Below, one piece after another: positions 36,248 through 48,984 of a DNA stretch of 64,000 bases (positions are counted from its first letter, which is position 1; each line of letters starts with the position of its first letter). A program made the position numbers and the translations under genes. The stretch lies in contig JBHGNT010000003.1 in the NCBI GenBank assembly GCA_043228905.1, forward strand, positions 1,178,001 to 1,242,000. The letters are read 5' to 3'. This DNA is from Azolla caroliniana. Lineage: Eukaryota; Polypodiophyta. Below the pieces are notes generated by a model. That model was not told where the DNA came from. It saw only the letters and a list, made by a program, of their open reading frames with translations, and made no database searches.

Positions 36248-36404
36248 GTGAAAACATATTTTTTTATTAATAAATGTGACAAAAAAAACACTACACAATT
36301 GAGTGGTATCAAACACCTCTCTCTCTCAAGTGAAAACACATGATTTTATTAATAAATGTGAAAAAAAAACACTACAATGGCACCACAATTGAGTGGTGTC
36401 AAAC

Positions 36405-36456
<52 letters not shown>

Positions 36457-36540
36457 AAAACACAAGACTTTACTAATAAATGTGACAAAAAAAACACTAT
36501 AATGCCACCACAATTGAGTGTTGTCAAACACTCCATAAAA
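36247..36540. repeat. Three ~75-bp units alternating with CT microsatellites
   Basis: Units with AAAACA(C/T)A, TTATTAATAAATGTGA, a run of A, CACTACA and CAATTGAGTGGT(A/G)TCAAACACC occur near 36250, 36330 and 36457, separated by CT runs. The repeats look like a minisatellite that includes its flanking microsatellite. Confidence 0.8.
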
Positions 36541-36946
36541 GAAAGAATTTCGACTTGCATCAAGAAACAAAACTTCTACATCATTACTCCCAACTTCAAC
36601 TTTCGTGGATATGGACTAACTCCAAGCCTACCATCGAATACAAAATTGTGGTGCATATCTCAACAATGTACTCTCCCCTCTTTCTCTCTCTACCTCTAAT
36701 TCCATGCCTACCATGAAATACAAAAACATTACGCATATCACCGTGCCTACCATAAATTCTTGCCCTGATATTATCACGATTCACAACTATGCACACGCCT
36801 CTCTTTCTCTCTCTACCTATCTCTTTCTCCTTCTCTCTCTCATCTTAGTGCTTTACACTAGCATAAAATTGAGAGAATTGAAGTTCGATCCTTGTCATGG
36901 TGTATGTCCCATAGATTGCAATTAGCTAGCCTGTTATAGATATTAA

Positions 36947-36947
<1 letters not shown>

Positions 36948-36994
<47 letters not shown>
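36948..36994. repeat. CT microsatellite
   Basis: (CT)n of about 45 bp followed by a short CA run. Confidence 0.95.
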
Positions 36995-36997
<3 letters not shown>

Positions 36998-37015
36998 ACA
37001 CACACACACACGATT

Positions 37016-37195
37016 AAGGATATCTCCATATGGTCAATGTAAACCTTGAATTAAGGATACCTCCATATGGTCAATGTAAACCTTGAATTAAGGATACCTC
37101 CATATGGTCAATGTAAACCTTGAATTAAGGATACCTCCATATGGCCAATGTAAACCTTGAATTAAAGATATCTCCGTATGGTCAATGTAAACCTT
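37016..37195. repeat. Minisatellite, ~38-bp unit, about five copies
   Basis: Each unit has AAGGATACCTCCATATGGTC followed by AATGTAAACCTTGAATT. Copies differ by single bases. Confidence 0.9.
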
Positions 37196-37199
37196 CACT

Positions 37200-38225
37200 A
37201 GAGAGCGTTCTAAGATGTCAAGGTGACTCCTTTGGTCAGATGTCCCATACAACTCAAATTTCCTTTGCAGTTGTAGTCTATCCTCCATTGAGATCATCAA
37301 ACACCAACTCATTTCTCTTGCTCTACATTCTACGCCGGACCTAATAGCTAATATAGTCAACCACTAATTTATATGATGGGCAAGTAAAATGGTGATTACA
37401 ATTTCCGCATCAACAATAAGACCAAGGGGCTTAACTAATTGAGCTTATAGAATTTGTACATGGCATTCTCACAGATATGGACGAAGATATTAACATCCTA
37501 CGTCTAACATCTTAGGTAGGGGTGCAAAGAAAACCTAAATCCTAACATGTATCAACAAATCACGATAGATGATCATTATTTGAACCAAAACAAAAGCATG
37601 GATAAATTGTCTTATGGCAGAGATGGTTTGACTGGGCTAGGTTTAAGCTCCAAAATCCGAAAGCGGTTTCACTGGTCTTCATGTTCTTTTTATGCTAATT
37701 ATTTGAGCATGTATATTAGCTTTAAGAATCAATGGGAGAGCTTGCAAAACATCTTGAACATAGCAATATATGATTCCTTGCTTGCCGCAAATCATGAGGT
37801 TGAAATGTGTTACCACAAATGTACAAAAGAATTGCCTAAGTAAAAACAAATTATGCATAAAAGCGTTGCCTAAGTAAAAACAAATTATGTATATCATTAA
37901 CTAATTCCTATGTATATACAAGGACGGCAAAGTGGATTAGAACAAATGGGGAACCACAAGCTTCAATAGGTGGTAACAAATGCATTAGAAATGGAGTGGT
38001 AATGTCACATCTTAAATGGCCATGGTTGATGGACTGCTTTGCGGACCATGAACTAATGTTTTTGAATTCAGTATTTTGTTCTCAACAATTTCAAGGCACA
38101 TAGTTGACATTGATTTATCGATTGTCCAATGGCTTAGGGATATTTGAACCCAGTACCTAGAACTTAGACGTCACTTAGCTTGAAGGGGTCAATTGCTTCA
38201 TCAAGTCCTATTTTTACAAATTGGA
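37200..38225. other. Intergenic, nothing recognised
   Basis: No family signature on either strand. It lies 3' of P450 gene B. Confidence 0.55.
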
Positions 38226-38229
38226 GGGC

Positions 38230-39908
38230 TCATGTGGTGCGAGCTTCAAGGACAATAGGGAGCCCTTTCACAGGGAATGGCATAGGGTCTACAACAACGG
38301 CTTCGTAGGGGTCCTTAAGAGACCACGAGAAATGCGTCACGAGGTGATGGATGATTACGAGAAGTTCCATGCGTGCAAACTCGTTGCCCGGACACATCCT
38401 CGGGCCCCCGCCGAACGGGACGAATGTGAACGGAGCCGGGCCCTCACCTTCGAAGCGCGACGGATCGAACCTCTCCGGCTCCCGGAAATACTTCGGGTTC
38501 CGATGAGTCGAGTGCACAGACCACATTATCTGTGTGCAGGAAAAATAACAACCAAATGCATGAATGATATGGATCAGATCTGATCAGATTAAAGCTTCCA
38601 TGGAATTCATGGAATTCTCTCTCTCACCTTCCATGATTTGGGGATCCTGAAGCCATCGAAGCTCATGTCCTCCTCCTGTGCCACTCTGAATGACCCCTGT
38701 GCTGGCGGCACCAGCCTCATCGATTCCTGCACTACTCGCCATGAAAGCTTCATCTTCTGTAAATCTCCCCAATTCAAGAGCTCACCGGGGGCCTTGCTCG
38801 CCGTGATCTCCTTGTTCTCTGAGAAATCACCACCAAAAACACATACAAAATCATCAGACTTTATGCGGTGCCCTGATCAAGAAATGAGAATGATTTTGGG
38901 GTGGGGCAACAAACAAAACCTACCTCTGTAAACCTCATCCATTATGTCGGGATTGGATGCCAGATATTTGCAGGCCATGGTGGCTACAGAAGTGCTGGTA
39001 TCATGGCCTGCGAAGAGCAACAGGAGGATGTTGTCCTTGATGGCCTCATCAGAAAATGATTCTCCTTGCTCATCTCTATAGTTGAGAAAGCCGGAGAGGA
39101 TGTCCGGATGCTCAGTGACAGAGCCAGCATCCATATCTCTCCTTCTCTCGTCGATCCATACCTGCAACTGCTTTCTTATCGCGTCAGAAGCTGCCACCGC
39201 TTTACTATATCTGGTTCCTGGGATGCAGATCGGCAGCTCAAAGAGGCCTTTCACCATGGTTTCGAAGGGAAGAAGGAGCATTTCGTGATCTTCTCTGTCC
39301 TGTCTCCCAACAAGAACCTCACAAGCTATGGAGAACATGAGCTTCTTCATGAGCGGGAAGAGAACGACTTCAGATCTGCCATCGAGATGCTCCTGAATGA
39401 ACCTGACGAGGATGCCATCGATGCTTCGCGTGTACCTTTGCAGGGATTCGGGGCGCAAGAACATCATGAGAGCGTTCCTTATACGTGTAGCATGCGGTCC
39501 GACATGGCCGATCAGGGATTCAGTCCCCAGAACAGAGACGATGCTACGGGGCCATGAGGTGTAGATGTTAGAGAAGGCTTTCCTGTTACCAGAAGGGCTG
39601 GCCAGGACTACTGTCGGGAAGGTGATTAGGTTCGTCTTGAAGGTCTCCCCATGGCTAGAGATGCGGTCATGGAAGAATCTCCAGGGAACCCCTCTTCTCT
39701 GTGTTCCGAGGTACTCTCGGGTTTCACCGAAGAAAGGGAAGCCGAGACGACCTGGAGGTAAAGGAGGACTTCTCCCTTGCTGGCCCTTATGTTTCTTGGT
39801 TGAAGGTCTCCATAGCTGCCGTAGCCCTCCTATGAGGAATAGTAGAGACAGAGTTATCCCAAGGATGAGCTCTACAGGGATGCTGGAGGTCAAGCTCGCC
39901 ATAGCCAA
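38230..39908 (-). CDS. CYP716-like cytochrome P450, gene B (three exons)
   Basis: On the minus strand, exons 39908-38924, 38818-38628 and 38529-38230 join through GT-AG introns of 105 and 98 bp to give 491 residues. The layout is the same as gene A: membrane anchor (about 11-30), [11 protein letters not shown] hinge (48-58), I-helix FAGHDTS (299-305), ExxR as ESMR (360-363) and haem loop [11 protein letters not shown] with Cys438. Intron positions and phases match gene A exactly. The two proteins are clearly paralogues but differ at many sites, so the duplication is not recent. A GA-rich leader and GAAGCTTGGCT precede the ATG as in gene A. The role is probably oxidation of a triterpene or similar scaffold at the ER; the substrate is unknown. 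No defect is visible. The opposite orientation to gene A is explained by the 15-kb inversion. Confidence 0.9.
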
Positions 39909-39954
39909 GCTTCAGCAGAAAGTAGTTCTTCTTCTTCTTCTTCTTCTCCAGTGA

Positions 39955-41958
39955 TAATGATGAAAGCTTCTTTAACTGTTATGCTTTCTTTATCTTCTTC
40001 CTCCTCCACATTTTGTGCATTTGCCGAGAATCAGCAACAGTAATAATGAAAATTGAAGGCCATGATTGTGATAAAGCATTTTTCTTTGTCTTCTTCACTT
40101 TAATTCCTCTTCTTCTTCTCCGCCATAGCCAAAAGCAGACAAAGATTCAAAAGATTTGTACATCAATTGTCTCTTCCTGTCGCACTGATTAGCATAATCA
40201 CGAGCAAATTACCTTCTTCCGCATGCATCCAAAATTGGGCGGGCCCCCTATGCTTCTGAGAAAATGCCACTTATGGAAGATTTATATGACACAGGGCATG
40301 GCATAGTCCCATGGATTAAATGCCAATCATACTACTTTCCTTGGCTTCATGTGACACAGCGCATGCATGGCATGGTCCCATGCATAGTACGTAATATACA
40401 TACTCGAATGCATTCGAAAACAATTCGTTTTCATACGAATGAAAACGAAGGAATTCGAAAATATTCGTTCTTCATACGAATGCAAACGAAGGAGTATGTT
40501 ATGAAAACATTCTTATGTTTTTTTTTTACCGTTTTAACTTTTTACCTTTACTTTCTTACCTTCAAAAAATTTTACCTTATAATAAATAATGAATACAGAA
40601 GTATATGGTACTTCAAGGGTGTTTACTATTCTCGAATGATTGAAACACCCATGGTATGTATGGTTCATAGTACATACTATGGAACTCCCGTGGATTGGCA
40701 TCAACACGGGGCATGGCATGGCCCCATGGATTGGATACCAATCTTAATACTTCCCTTGGATTGATATGATATAGGGCATGGGCATGGTCCTATGAATTAG
40801 ATGCCAATCATAACACTTTCTCTGGGGGATTGATTCCACATATAGAGACCTGTTCTTATTAGAGCCATAAAATTGGGGATATGTTTAGAACTAATCAATC
40901 GATTGGAAAAAGGCCTTGAACGAAGAAATTTCCCGATTGTCCGGATCATACTTTGGCGACTTCCGAAAATGCTTAGGACTAACTAACTAGACTACGAATA
41001 CTTCCGAGAACACCACACATATGGCACAAACTAGCTATATGAGATTGCTCTACATCTATGCTTAATTGAATGAATCCTTAGGTATTACTTTAAGATCTCA
41101 CTCTCTCAATCCTACAATCCCCTCCTTTTAATAAAGAGTTTAAAACTCTTAATACACACTTTAGAACTTACCAGCATTCTTAATCACTTAAATGAGACAC
41201 CAAAATAAGAAAGGAAATGACAAAAGAATCACCAACGGAATATTCATAATAATTGAAACATTCTTCACTTGGCCGAAGCTTTAAAAAAGACGGGTCTCTC
41301 TCAGATTGGTTAGAAAGTGGGGAGAGTGAGAGAGATATTTTATGTTGCTCGACTAATGGAAATTGTTTTCATTTTTCTTGACCTATTGGAGATTGCCCCA
41401 AAAAGTGGGATATGCTCAATGCCTTTGTATTTCATGGTAGACATGGAAATCAAGCATATCCACAAAAGTTGAAGGGAGTCTTTGTGTGGACAGTGGCAGT
41501 TTGTTTTTTTGGACAAGTCAAAATTCTTTCCTCAATGGAATGTTTGTCTTATTACCTACCTATTGGTGATTCACTATGCCCCAATGCCCATTCACCGATG
41601 AACCCACTCAATTATGGTACTATTACCATTTGCAAAAGGAGAAAAGCACGAGAAATACCAAGTTTTGTAATAGGTGAATATTTAGTTGATGTTATCATCG
41701 GAAGAAAACCATGGATCAAGTGAAGTTAAGCTCGAATGATGAGCTAACCATTTGAAGAATAAGGTTTAGGGTTCAAACAATGTTAAGCAATGATAAGGGG
41801 AAATGGTGAGTTATGATCCACAAGTTACAACAATGAAATAATCGAAAAATATGAGCATTTTGCTAACATCAAACGCCTTTGCATGGATTAAGTGCATGCT
41901 AAAAGAAAAGGCATTGGTGCAAGCCAAAAGAGGCACCACTATTTTTATTCAACATGGG
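39955..41958. other. Intergenic with short repeated motifs
   Basis: No gene is recognised. Around 40290-40345, 40685-40760 and 40765-40830 a CCATGGATT...ATGCCAATCAT motif recurs. Between 40390 and 40490 there is a cluster of ATTCG/CGAAT motifs in both orientations, possibly part of a small hAT-type MITE, but I could not find matching target duplications. Confidence 0.45.
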
Positions 41959-43332
41959 AGCTCCTAAAACTGAACCTTTAACATCAAACATGAACTTGAA
42001 CCAAATTTAGCTGAACCATTTGAAACCATTCAAAACAAATCGTTAAAACCTAAATTGTTCAAAATGAAGCGTTTAAACCGTAGCTGTTCAAACCAAACCA
42101 CTTGAAAAAAGTCAAACTTAAACCGAACTACTCACAACATATTTAGAACCAAAGCAAATAATCAAGCAATTATGTCTACCCTTTCAAGTTGTTCAAACAA
42201 CACTAAACTAATGCCTTCACTTTTTTCTAAAATTAAAATTAAGATTTCACCAATAAAAAAACTTGAAACTATATAAACAGAACAAGATAAACTTGAAAGA
42301 GAATAATCTGTAACAACATTGAACCGAACCATTTAAAAAACTAGGAAATTGAACTAAACCGATACTATTGTTAAGGATCTCTTAGAGCTAAGGATAATTT
42401 CATGGGGGTATGTTCTAGCTCCTAAAACTGAACCTTTAACATCAAACATGAACTTGAACCAAATTTAGCTGAACCATTTGAAACCATTCAAAACAAATCG
42501 TTAAAACCTAAATTGTTCAAAATGAAGCGTTTAAACCGTAGCTGTTCAAACCAAACCACTTGAAAAAAGTCAAACTTAAACCGAACTACTCACAACATAT
42601 TTAGAACCAAAGCAAATAATCAAGCAATTATGTCTACCCTTTCAAGTTGTTCAAACAACACTAAACTAATGCCTTCACTTTTTTCTAAAATTAAAATTAA
42701 GATTTCACCAATAAAAAAACTTGAAACTATATAAACAGAACAAGATAAACTTGAAAGAGAATAATCTGTAACAACATTGAACCGAACCATTTAAAAAACT
42801 AGGAAATTGAACTAAACCGATACTATTGTTAAGGATCTCTTAGAGCTAAGGATAATTTCATGGGGGTATGTTCTAGCTCCTAAAACTGAACCTTTAACAT
42901 CAAACATGAACTTGAACCAAATTTAGCTGAACCATTTGAAACCATTCAAAACAAATCGTTAAAACCTAAATTGTTCAAAATGAAGCGTTTAAACCGTAGC
43001 TGTTCAAACCAAACCACTTGAAAAAAGTCAAACTTAAACCGAACTACTCACAACATATTTAGAACCAAAGCAAATAATCAAGCAATTATGTCTACCCTTT
43101 CAAGTTGTTCAAACAACACTAAACTAATGCCTTCACTTTTTTCTAAAATTAAAATTAAGATTTCACCAATAAAAAAACTTGAAACTATATAAACAGAACA
43201 AGATAAACTTGAAAGAGAATAATCTGTAACAACATTGAACCGAACCATTTAAAAAACTAGGAAATTGAACTAAACCGATACTATTGTTAAGGATCTCTTA
43301 GAGCTAAGGATAATTTCATGGGGGTATGTTCT
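41959..43332. repeat. Three tandem copies of a 458-bp unit
   Basis: AGCTCCTAAAACTGAACC starts at 41959, 42417 and 42875, an exact 458-bp period, and the third copy ends at 43332. The three copies appear identical on direct reading, so the amplification is very recent or is maintained by exchange. The unit is AT-rich, with GAACC-type motifs and no open frame. Confidence 0.93.
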
Positions 43333-44430
43333 AGCCATTTTAACTTAATATTGGAGCCAACATATGGGGTTAATATTTGCAATGTAGTCTTTGGTTTTCC
43401 TATTTGCTATCCTATTCTCCTTACACCAATTTATCATTTGGGTATCGATTTCTATGCCCATGTGATCAAAAGTTAGGCCAAGTCCAAATTATTTGTGACA
43501 TGTGGACTCCCCTCTAGGTAAGCTAGTGATCAAACAAACATATTGGTTACGGCAACAAGATTTTATCTACTATCCAAATAAATAGATAATAAATCCACCC
43601 AAACTTGTAAAACATGTTGACTTGGATCAATTCACTTATTTGATTCTTAAACTTGATAATAGAAGTATGTAGTTGCTTCACCTGAGAGATTCGAACTCTC
43701 GCAAGGAAACCCCATGTACTTAGCAAGCACACACCTTAACCACTTATGCCTCCTTTAGAAAAATCCTCCTTTGGAAAAATCTCACTTATGCCTAAGGTAG
43801 TCCTAGTTAGATCAAGATTTTATCAAAATGCCAGCAACTAATGGGGACTTTAAGGCCTCAAACCCACACTTCAACTCTCATTCCCAAAATTTTCTATTTC
43901 AACTTCTCAAAATTTCGGCCAAGCTCTCTTTAGCATTCCACTATCAAACAAATAACCAAATAGAGCTTTGCTAGTCTCTTCTTCCCTGTTCTCACTTGAA
44001 ATTGTTTCTATTGTAGAAATTTCATTCCTCACTAAACCTAGTCTATGGTGTATGAGAGCTTCCATGTGACTATTAAATTCATAACAGTTCAAGGTTTGTT
44101 GGAACTTGGAGTTATACCTTCCTTTGTGAACTTCCCACTTTATCGTCAAACTATGAGTCTGATGCTTTGCACTAGGTTTAGGGTTTAAGGTTTATTGTCA
44201 AGAAATGCAATCCTACTCCTTTCAACTACAACTTGGGACCCCCAATTGTATTTTTTATCAATTGACAAATCTTAATAACTTTACAAATCCTTCATTTAAT
44301 AAGCTAGGGTTGCAAAAGATCATCAGAGAGGAGTTTTCAAATTTGGATATCAACCAACAAATTTCGTTGATGTTCAAATTCAAAACCATGTAATTCAAAC
44401 CATAAGGCTTTTAACTCCTAAATAATCAGT
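43333..44430. other. Intergenic except tRNA relic
   Basis: Apart from the tRNA-Ser-like sequence I see no gene. Confidence 0.5.
43674..43753 (-). pseudogene. tRNA-Ser(GCU)-like pseudogene
   Basis: Read on the minus strand it contains GTGGTTAAGGTGTGTGC, then the anticodon loop TTGCTAA (anticodon GCT), the variable arm GTACATGGGGTTTCCTTGC and a perfect T-arm with GTTCGAATCTC. This is the order of a nuclear tRNA-Ser. The D-arm start is altered (GGCATAAGTGG), the acceptor strands do not pair, and several expected C bases are T. It is best read as a decayed copy rather than a working gene. A remnant of a tRNA-derived SINE is an alternative, but no SINE body was seen. Confidence 0.75.
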
Positions 44431-44435
44431 TGTAT

Positions 44436-44678
44436 TGTGGTGGTCACATGGACCACACCTAGATTAGGCCCCTACCAAGCCCCATGCACCACACATAGAC
44501 CACACCCAAATTAGGCCCCTACCAAGCCTCATGCACCACACCCAAACTAGGCCCCCACCAAGCCCCATAATTAGTAGAGCTAATTGGAGCGGGAGAACAC
44601 CCTCCACGCTAAGAGAGAGTCTATAAAATGTAACTTGAGACATAATGAAATGGAGGCTATTCTTGAGAGCATTTCACA
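44436..44678 (+). repeat. 5' LTR of gypsy element 2
   Basis: 243 bp, TG...CA. It contains two similar CCACACCTAGATTAGGCCCC / CCCAAATTAGGCCCC lines and a TATAAAATG box near 44624-44632. Confidence 0.92.
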
Positions 44679-44738
44679 TCTTGGTGGAGAAGACGGGCCA
44701 AGCCACCCCAACTCACGACCCCAACAACGCCCGCCACG

Positions 44739-45666
44739 ATGCAACACGACAACAACGACGGCAACGCAAACTCGATGAATCCGGAATTCCTACAACACAA
44801 TCAAGGACACCAGCCCACATCGCCAATCGACCAACTGGTTCAAGCTCTGTCCAACATCATTTTACAAGTTAACCATACTAACCAAGCCATGTTGTCCTTT
44901 CTTTCAGCACGATCCGAGCCACAACAAAATCTCCCGGACTCTCGAGTTCGCCCAAAACCGTTCTCCGGCCTACCATCGGAAGACGTCCTCTCTTGGCTGG
45001 ATCATTTCGAAATGGTGGCCAGTTACCACCAGTGGCCACACCCTCGGAAGGCAATGGAGATGAAGACACTCCTCGAGAATATCGCGGCAACATGGCTTGT
45101 ACAACAACCCGAAGAGACACGCAACGACTGGGATCTGTTACGGGCAGCCATGATTCGGAATTTTGCTCATCAAGACTCCCGCCAGACGGCCCTACAACAA
45201 CTTGAGTCAATTACCCAACAACCACGCGAACCCATCACCCAGTTCGCGGTTCGTTTTGTGCAGATCCTACGCCGGGCTGACGCCAACATGTCGGAGGACA
45301 TGAAGTTGTTTTTTTTCTGGCCGCCGTGTACGCGATCAAGGCCCGACGACACTACACGAAGCCATCCTCACTGCCCAACGCATCGAAGCTGCAGACGCGC
45401 ACGACATGCACACACCAGGTAATCTCAGTCATGATCATACAAACACTATACCAGCCGTCACTCCCATGGACATCGACATCCAGAACGCGCAATTACGTGC
45501 CAAGCGTGCATTGCCCGAACGAGACAGCCAGGGACGCCCCAAATGTTTCTACTGCAACAACTATGGCCACATTCGGCGTCACTGCCGAAAGTGGCAGAAT
45601 CACCAACAGAAGCAGAACGTCCAATTGGCTGACGCTGCCTCCCTCTCTGAGCTCCCGGAAAACTAA
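44739..45666 (+). pseudogene. Gag of gypsy element 2, one frameshift
   Basis: The first part, from 44739, encodes a Gln-rich start and a capsid region (FSGLPSEDVLSWLDHFE, then ETRNDWDLLRAAMIRNFA). It leaves frame in a run of eight T near 45310-45318. Similarity continues in another frame with TTLHEAILTAQRIEAADAHD and the zinc knuckle CFYCNNYGHIRRHC, stopping at TAA 45664-45666. One surplus base in the T run would account for the break. The stop overlaps the pol start as TAATG. Confidence 0.85.
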
Positions 45667-48600
45667 TGCGCGGGGTGCCGCAGGGAGAGCCGCCCCCGCA
45701 CGTCCACGTCTCCACGTCCTCAACTTCTCCCGTTTCTCCCACGATCGAGCCGCCCCCGCACGTCCACGCCTCCACTTCATCAACTTCGCCCGTTTGTACC
45801 ACAATCGCCCGCCTCCAGCACACGACCCAAGAAGTTCTCCTCGACTCCGGCAGCAGCATCTCTTCCATCAGCGCAGATTTAGTCACCCAATTACAACTTC
45901 CCACGAGCCACGCACCGCCCATTAAAATCCTCTTCGGCGACCAACAACGGGTGTACCACTCACATACGCAAGTCAGGTGCATGCTCACCATTAGTTCCGC
46001 CCAGATCCACCATCGTTTCTACGTCCTCCCGCGCCAGTTGTTCCCAATCACCTTGGGATGTGATTGGTTCCTCCATAGTCGAGCCTGTCTCGATTTCTCC
46101 GCACAACAGCTCATCCTCCCAAATCACATTCCGATCGCGCTCTTCACTACTCCGCGGGATACCACCCACATCAGCAACACACAGTACCTGATATCACCGG
46201 CGGAGCGCATCAACGACATCAGACGGCTCCTCGCCACCTTTCCCTCGTTGTCTACACCACCTGTAAAACCTCCCTCGATCCGTTTTCCGATTCACCACAC
46301 GATTCCTACAGGCAACGCCCGCCCCATCAACGCAGCTCCCCGACGTCGCTCGCCTCTCGACCACGAGCGCATCGACAACGCCGTCAAAACTATGCTCCAA
46401 CAAGGGATTATCACACCTTCCAAGAGCGAGTGGATCTCGGAGCCACACATGGTAAAGAAAGGGGATGGTTCTTACCGCTTTTGTGTCGACTTCCGACAAC
46501 TGAACCATGTCACCACCCATGACCGATACCCTCTCCCTCGTATCGATGACCTCCTCGACCAGCTTGGCAAATCAAAGTACTTCACCTCCCTCGATCTAGC
46601 CTCCGGATATTGGCAGATCCCGATGAATCCTCACGATGCCCACAAAACTGCATTCCGCACTAGGAAAGGCATTTTTCAGTTCACACGGATGCCCTTTGGC
46701 CTATCTGATGCGGGGAGCACATTCCAGCGAATGGTTAATGCCATCTTCGATGATCTCATCACCCGCTGTGTCGTCATCGTCTATCTAGACGATATTCTGG
46801 TACATACAAGCACTTGGGCAGAACACCTTCAAGTCCTTCGGGAGGTCCTAACTTGTGTTCAACGCTATCGATTGCAGTTGCAATGGAAGAAGTGCCGATG
46901 GGGTAGTACGTGCCTCCGCTTCCTTGGGTACGTCATCTCCTCCGACGGAATACAAATGGACCCGGAGAAGACAGAAGCAGTCCAAAAATTCCCACGCCCC
47001 AGCCCCACCACAGTCAAGCAGCTTCAACGCTTCCTCGGCCTCCTCACGTTCTCTCTTCGTTTCATCCCACGGCTAGCCGACCTGTCAGCCCCACTACGCG
47101 CGCTCCTACAAAAAGACGCACCCTTCCTGTGGACCGAAGCCTGCGAATCCAGCTTCCTGCAGCTCAAGAGAACACTCCAAGCCTCTGACCTCCTGGCCCA
47201 CCCTGATTTCATGAAGCCTTTCCATCTGCAGACGGATGCCTCCAATGTCGGCCTTGGTGCGGTCCTGCTCCAATCCGACGACAACGACCAACTCCGCCCG
47301 ATTGCCTACATCAGTCGGTCACTTACCAAAGCCGAACAAAATTACTCGACAACTGAAAAAGAGTTCCTCGCCATCGTCTGGGCATTCCATCGTTTCCACC
47401 CATACCTTCACGGATCAAATACATCAGTCGAAACCGACCATCAGCCATTGCTCTCCCTCATAAAGAAGGCTCATCCACCCGGCCGCTTACTTCGTTGGGT
47501 TTTGGCGCTACAGGATTACACATTCACTCTGCGCTATCGCCATGGTCCACAAAACATCGTCGCCGATGGATTATCCCGCATATCCTTTCAGGCGAACCAG
47601 ATCACCTCCAACACAATCGATTTCCCCATATCCTCGTCCCAAATGGCCAACATGCAACAACACGACAAACAAATCCAAGATATCTACCACCGCCTACGAG
47701 CTGAACCGACATCATCCCTCACCAAGCAATTCATGATCCAGGATAATGTCCTACTTTTTTGTCAAGTAGGCAAAGAACCCCGAGTCTACGTGCCTGAGCA
47801 ACTACGCCAGTCTTACCTTCGTTTCTTCCACGATCACCCGTTGTCTGGCCACTTGGGTTTTCATAAGGTGCTCGACAAAATTCGTCGCAAATTCTATTGG
47901 CCTGGGCTACGCCACGAGGTCGCCTCCTACATCAAAGCATGCAACTTATGTCAGGCCATCAAATCACCTCAAGTGGCTCAAGGCCTCTTACATTCGATAC
48001 AAGTTCAAGCTCCATTTGAAATCGTCGGATGGGACATTATGGGCCCCTTTCCCGAGTCACAAGGAGGGAACAAATTCATCCTCGTCATCACCGAGTACTT
48101 GACGCGTTGGGCTGAGACGGCCGCTATCCCAGATGCAAAGGCTATGACCATCGCCTCCAAACTATTGGAAAAAACCATCTTCCCCCACGGTTGCCCACTC
48201 CAAATCTTGTCCGATCGAGGACCCTAGTTCAACGGTGAGCTCCTATGCCTCGTTTCAACACAACTAGGAATCCAACAGTTATTCACGTCACCCTACCATC
48301 CGCAAACGAATGGGTTGACAGAGCGCCTCAATCGAACCTTAAAACAACAAATCTCAGCCTACATCGATCCGCTGCACTCAACCTGGGACCGAATCTTGCC
48401 CTTCGTTACGCATGCCTACAACACAACTGTGCAAGCCTCTACCCGCATTAGCCCATTTCGGGCCCTTTACGGAAGGGACCCGCGCTTACCCCCAGAAGTG
48501 GCAGTCCCGCAACCAACCACACGACTCCACGCTGACGCAATGTCTTGGTGGTCCCACCTACAACAACTCCAGCCCCTCCTCCGCAAAGCCATCACAAGCA

Positions 48601-48956
48601 ACCTGCACCAGGCACAACTACGCCAAAAACGACAACACGATATAGGCCGTGTCGACCATCAATACCACGTCGGTGACAAAGTCCTCGTCTACTTCCCCAT
48701 CCGTCGTCGCGGTCTCAGCGAATCGCTCATGCACCGATGGATCGGTCCCTTCGAAGTTCAAAAGCAGATACGCGACACTACATACCTGCTCCGCCGCGCC
48801 TCCAACAACCGCTCTACCTTTGCTCACCAGTCTCGCATGAAGCCCTTCCATCAACTACCACCGCCCCCGCCCACACTCATGCCTACGCCCACGCCCGTAT
48901 CATCCCCCTGTCTGGAACCGTCGTCCACGCCTCGTCGCGCTTCGATTGCACAGTAA
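45666..48956 (+). pseudogene. Pol of gypsy element 2, one nonsense codon
   Basis: One frame from 45666 to 48956 is interrupted by TAG at 48225-48227. In order: aspartic protease (LLDSGSSISSI), reverse transcriptase (VIVYLDDILVH), RNase H (LQTDASNVGLG), integrase with an HHCC finger (CNLCQ) and Asp-Asp-Glu core (GWDIMGPFP, LSDRG, TERLNRTL), and a C-terminal GPFEVQ stretch. No chromodomain follows the integrase, unlike element 1. The stop falls inside the integrase catalytic core just after the second Asp, so the copy could make protease, RT and RNase H but not a full integrase. Confidence 0.9.
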
Positions 48957-48984
48957 CTTCTTCTTTTTTTTTACAAGGGGGAAT

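Noticed and set aside
40380-40683. Candidate hAT-type MITE with CATAGTA-like ends
   Set aside because: The inverted ends match only loosely and no 8-bp duplication was found at the proposed borders.
41412-41723. 103-residue plus-strand open frame
   Set aside because: No recognisable domain. The first part shares an FVFHGRHG-type phrase with a repeat near 36700, so it is more likely repeat-derived.
41959-43332. Centromeric satellite
   Set aside because: Only three copies are present in single-copy surroundings. No array extends to the flanks.
46194-46520. Minus-strand open frames opposite pol of gypsy element 2
   Set aside because: They are shadows of the C-rich pol frame.
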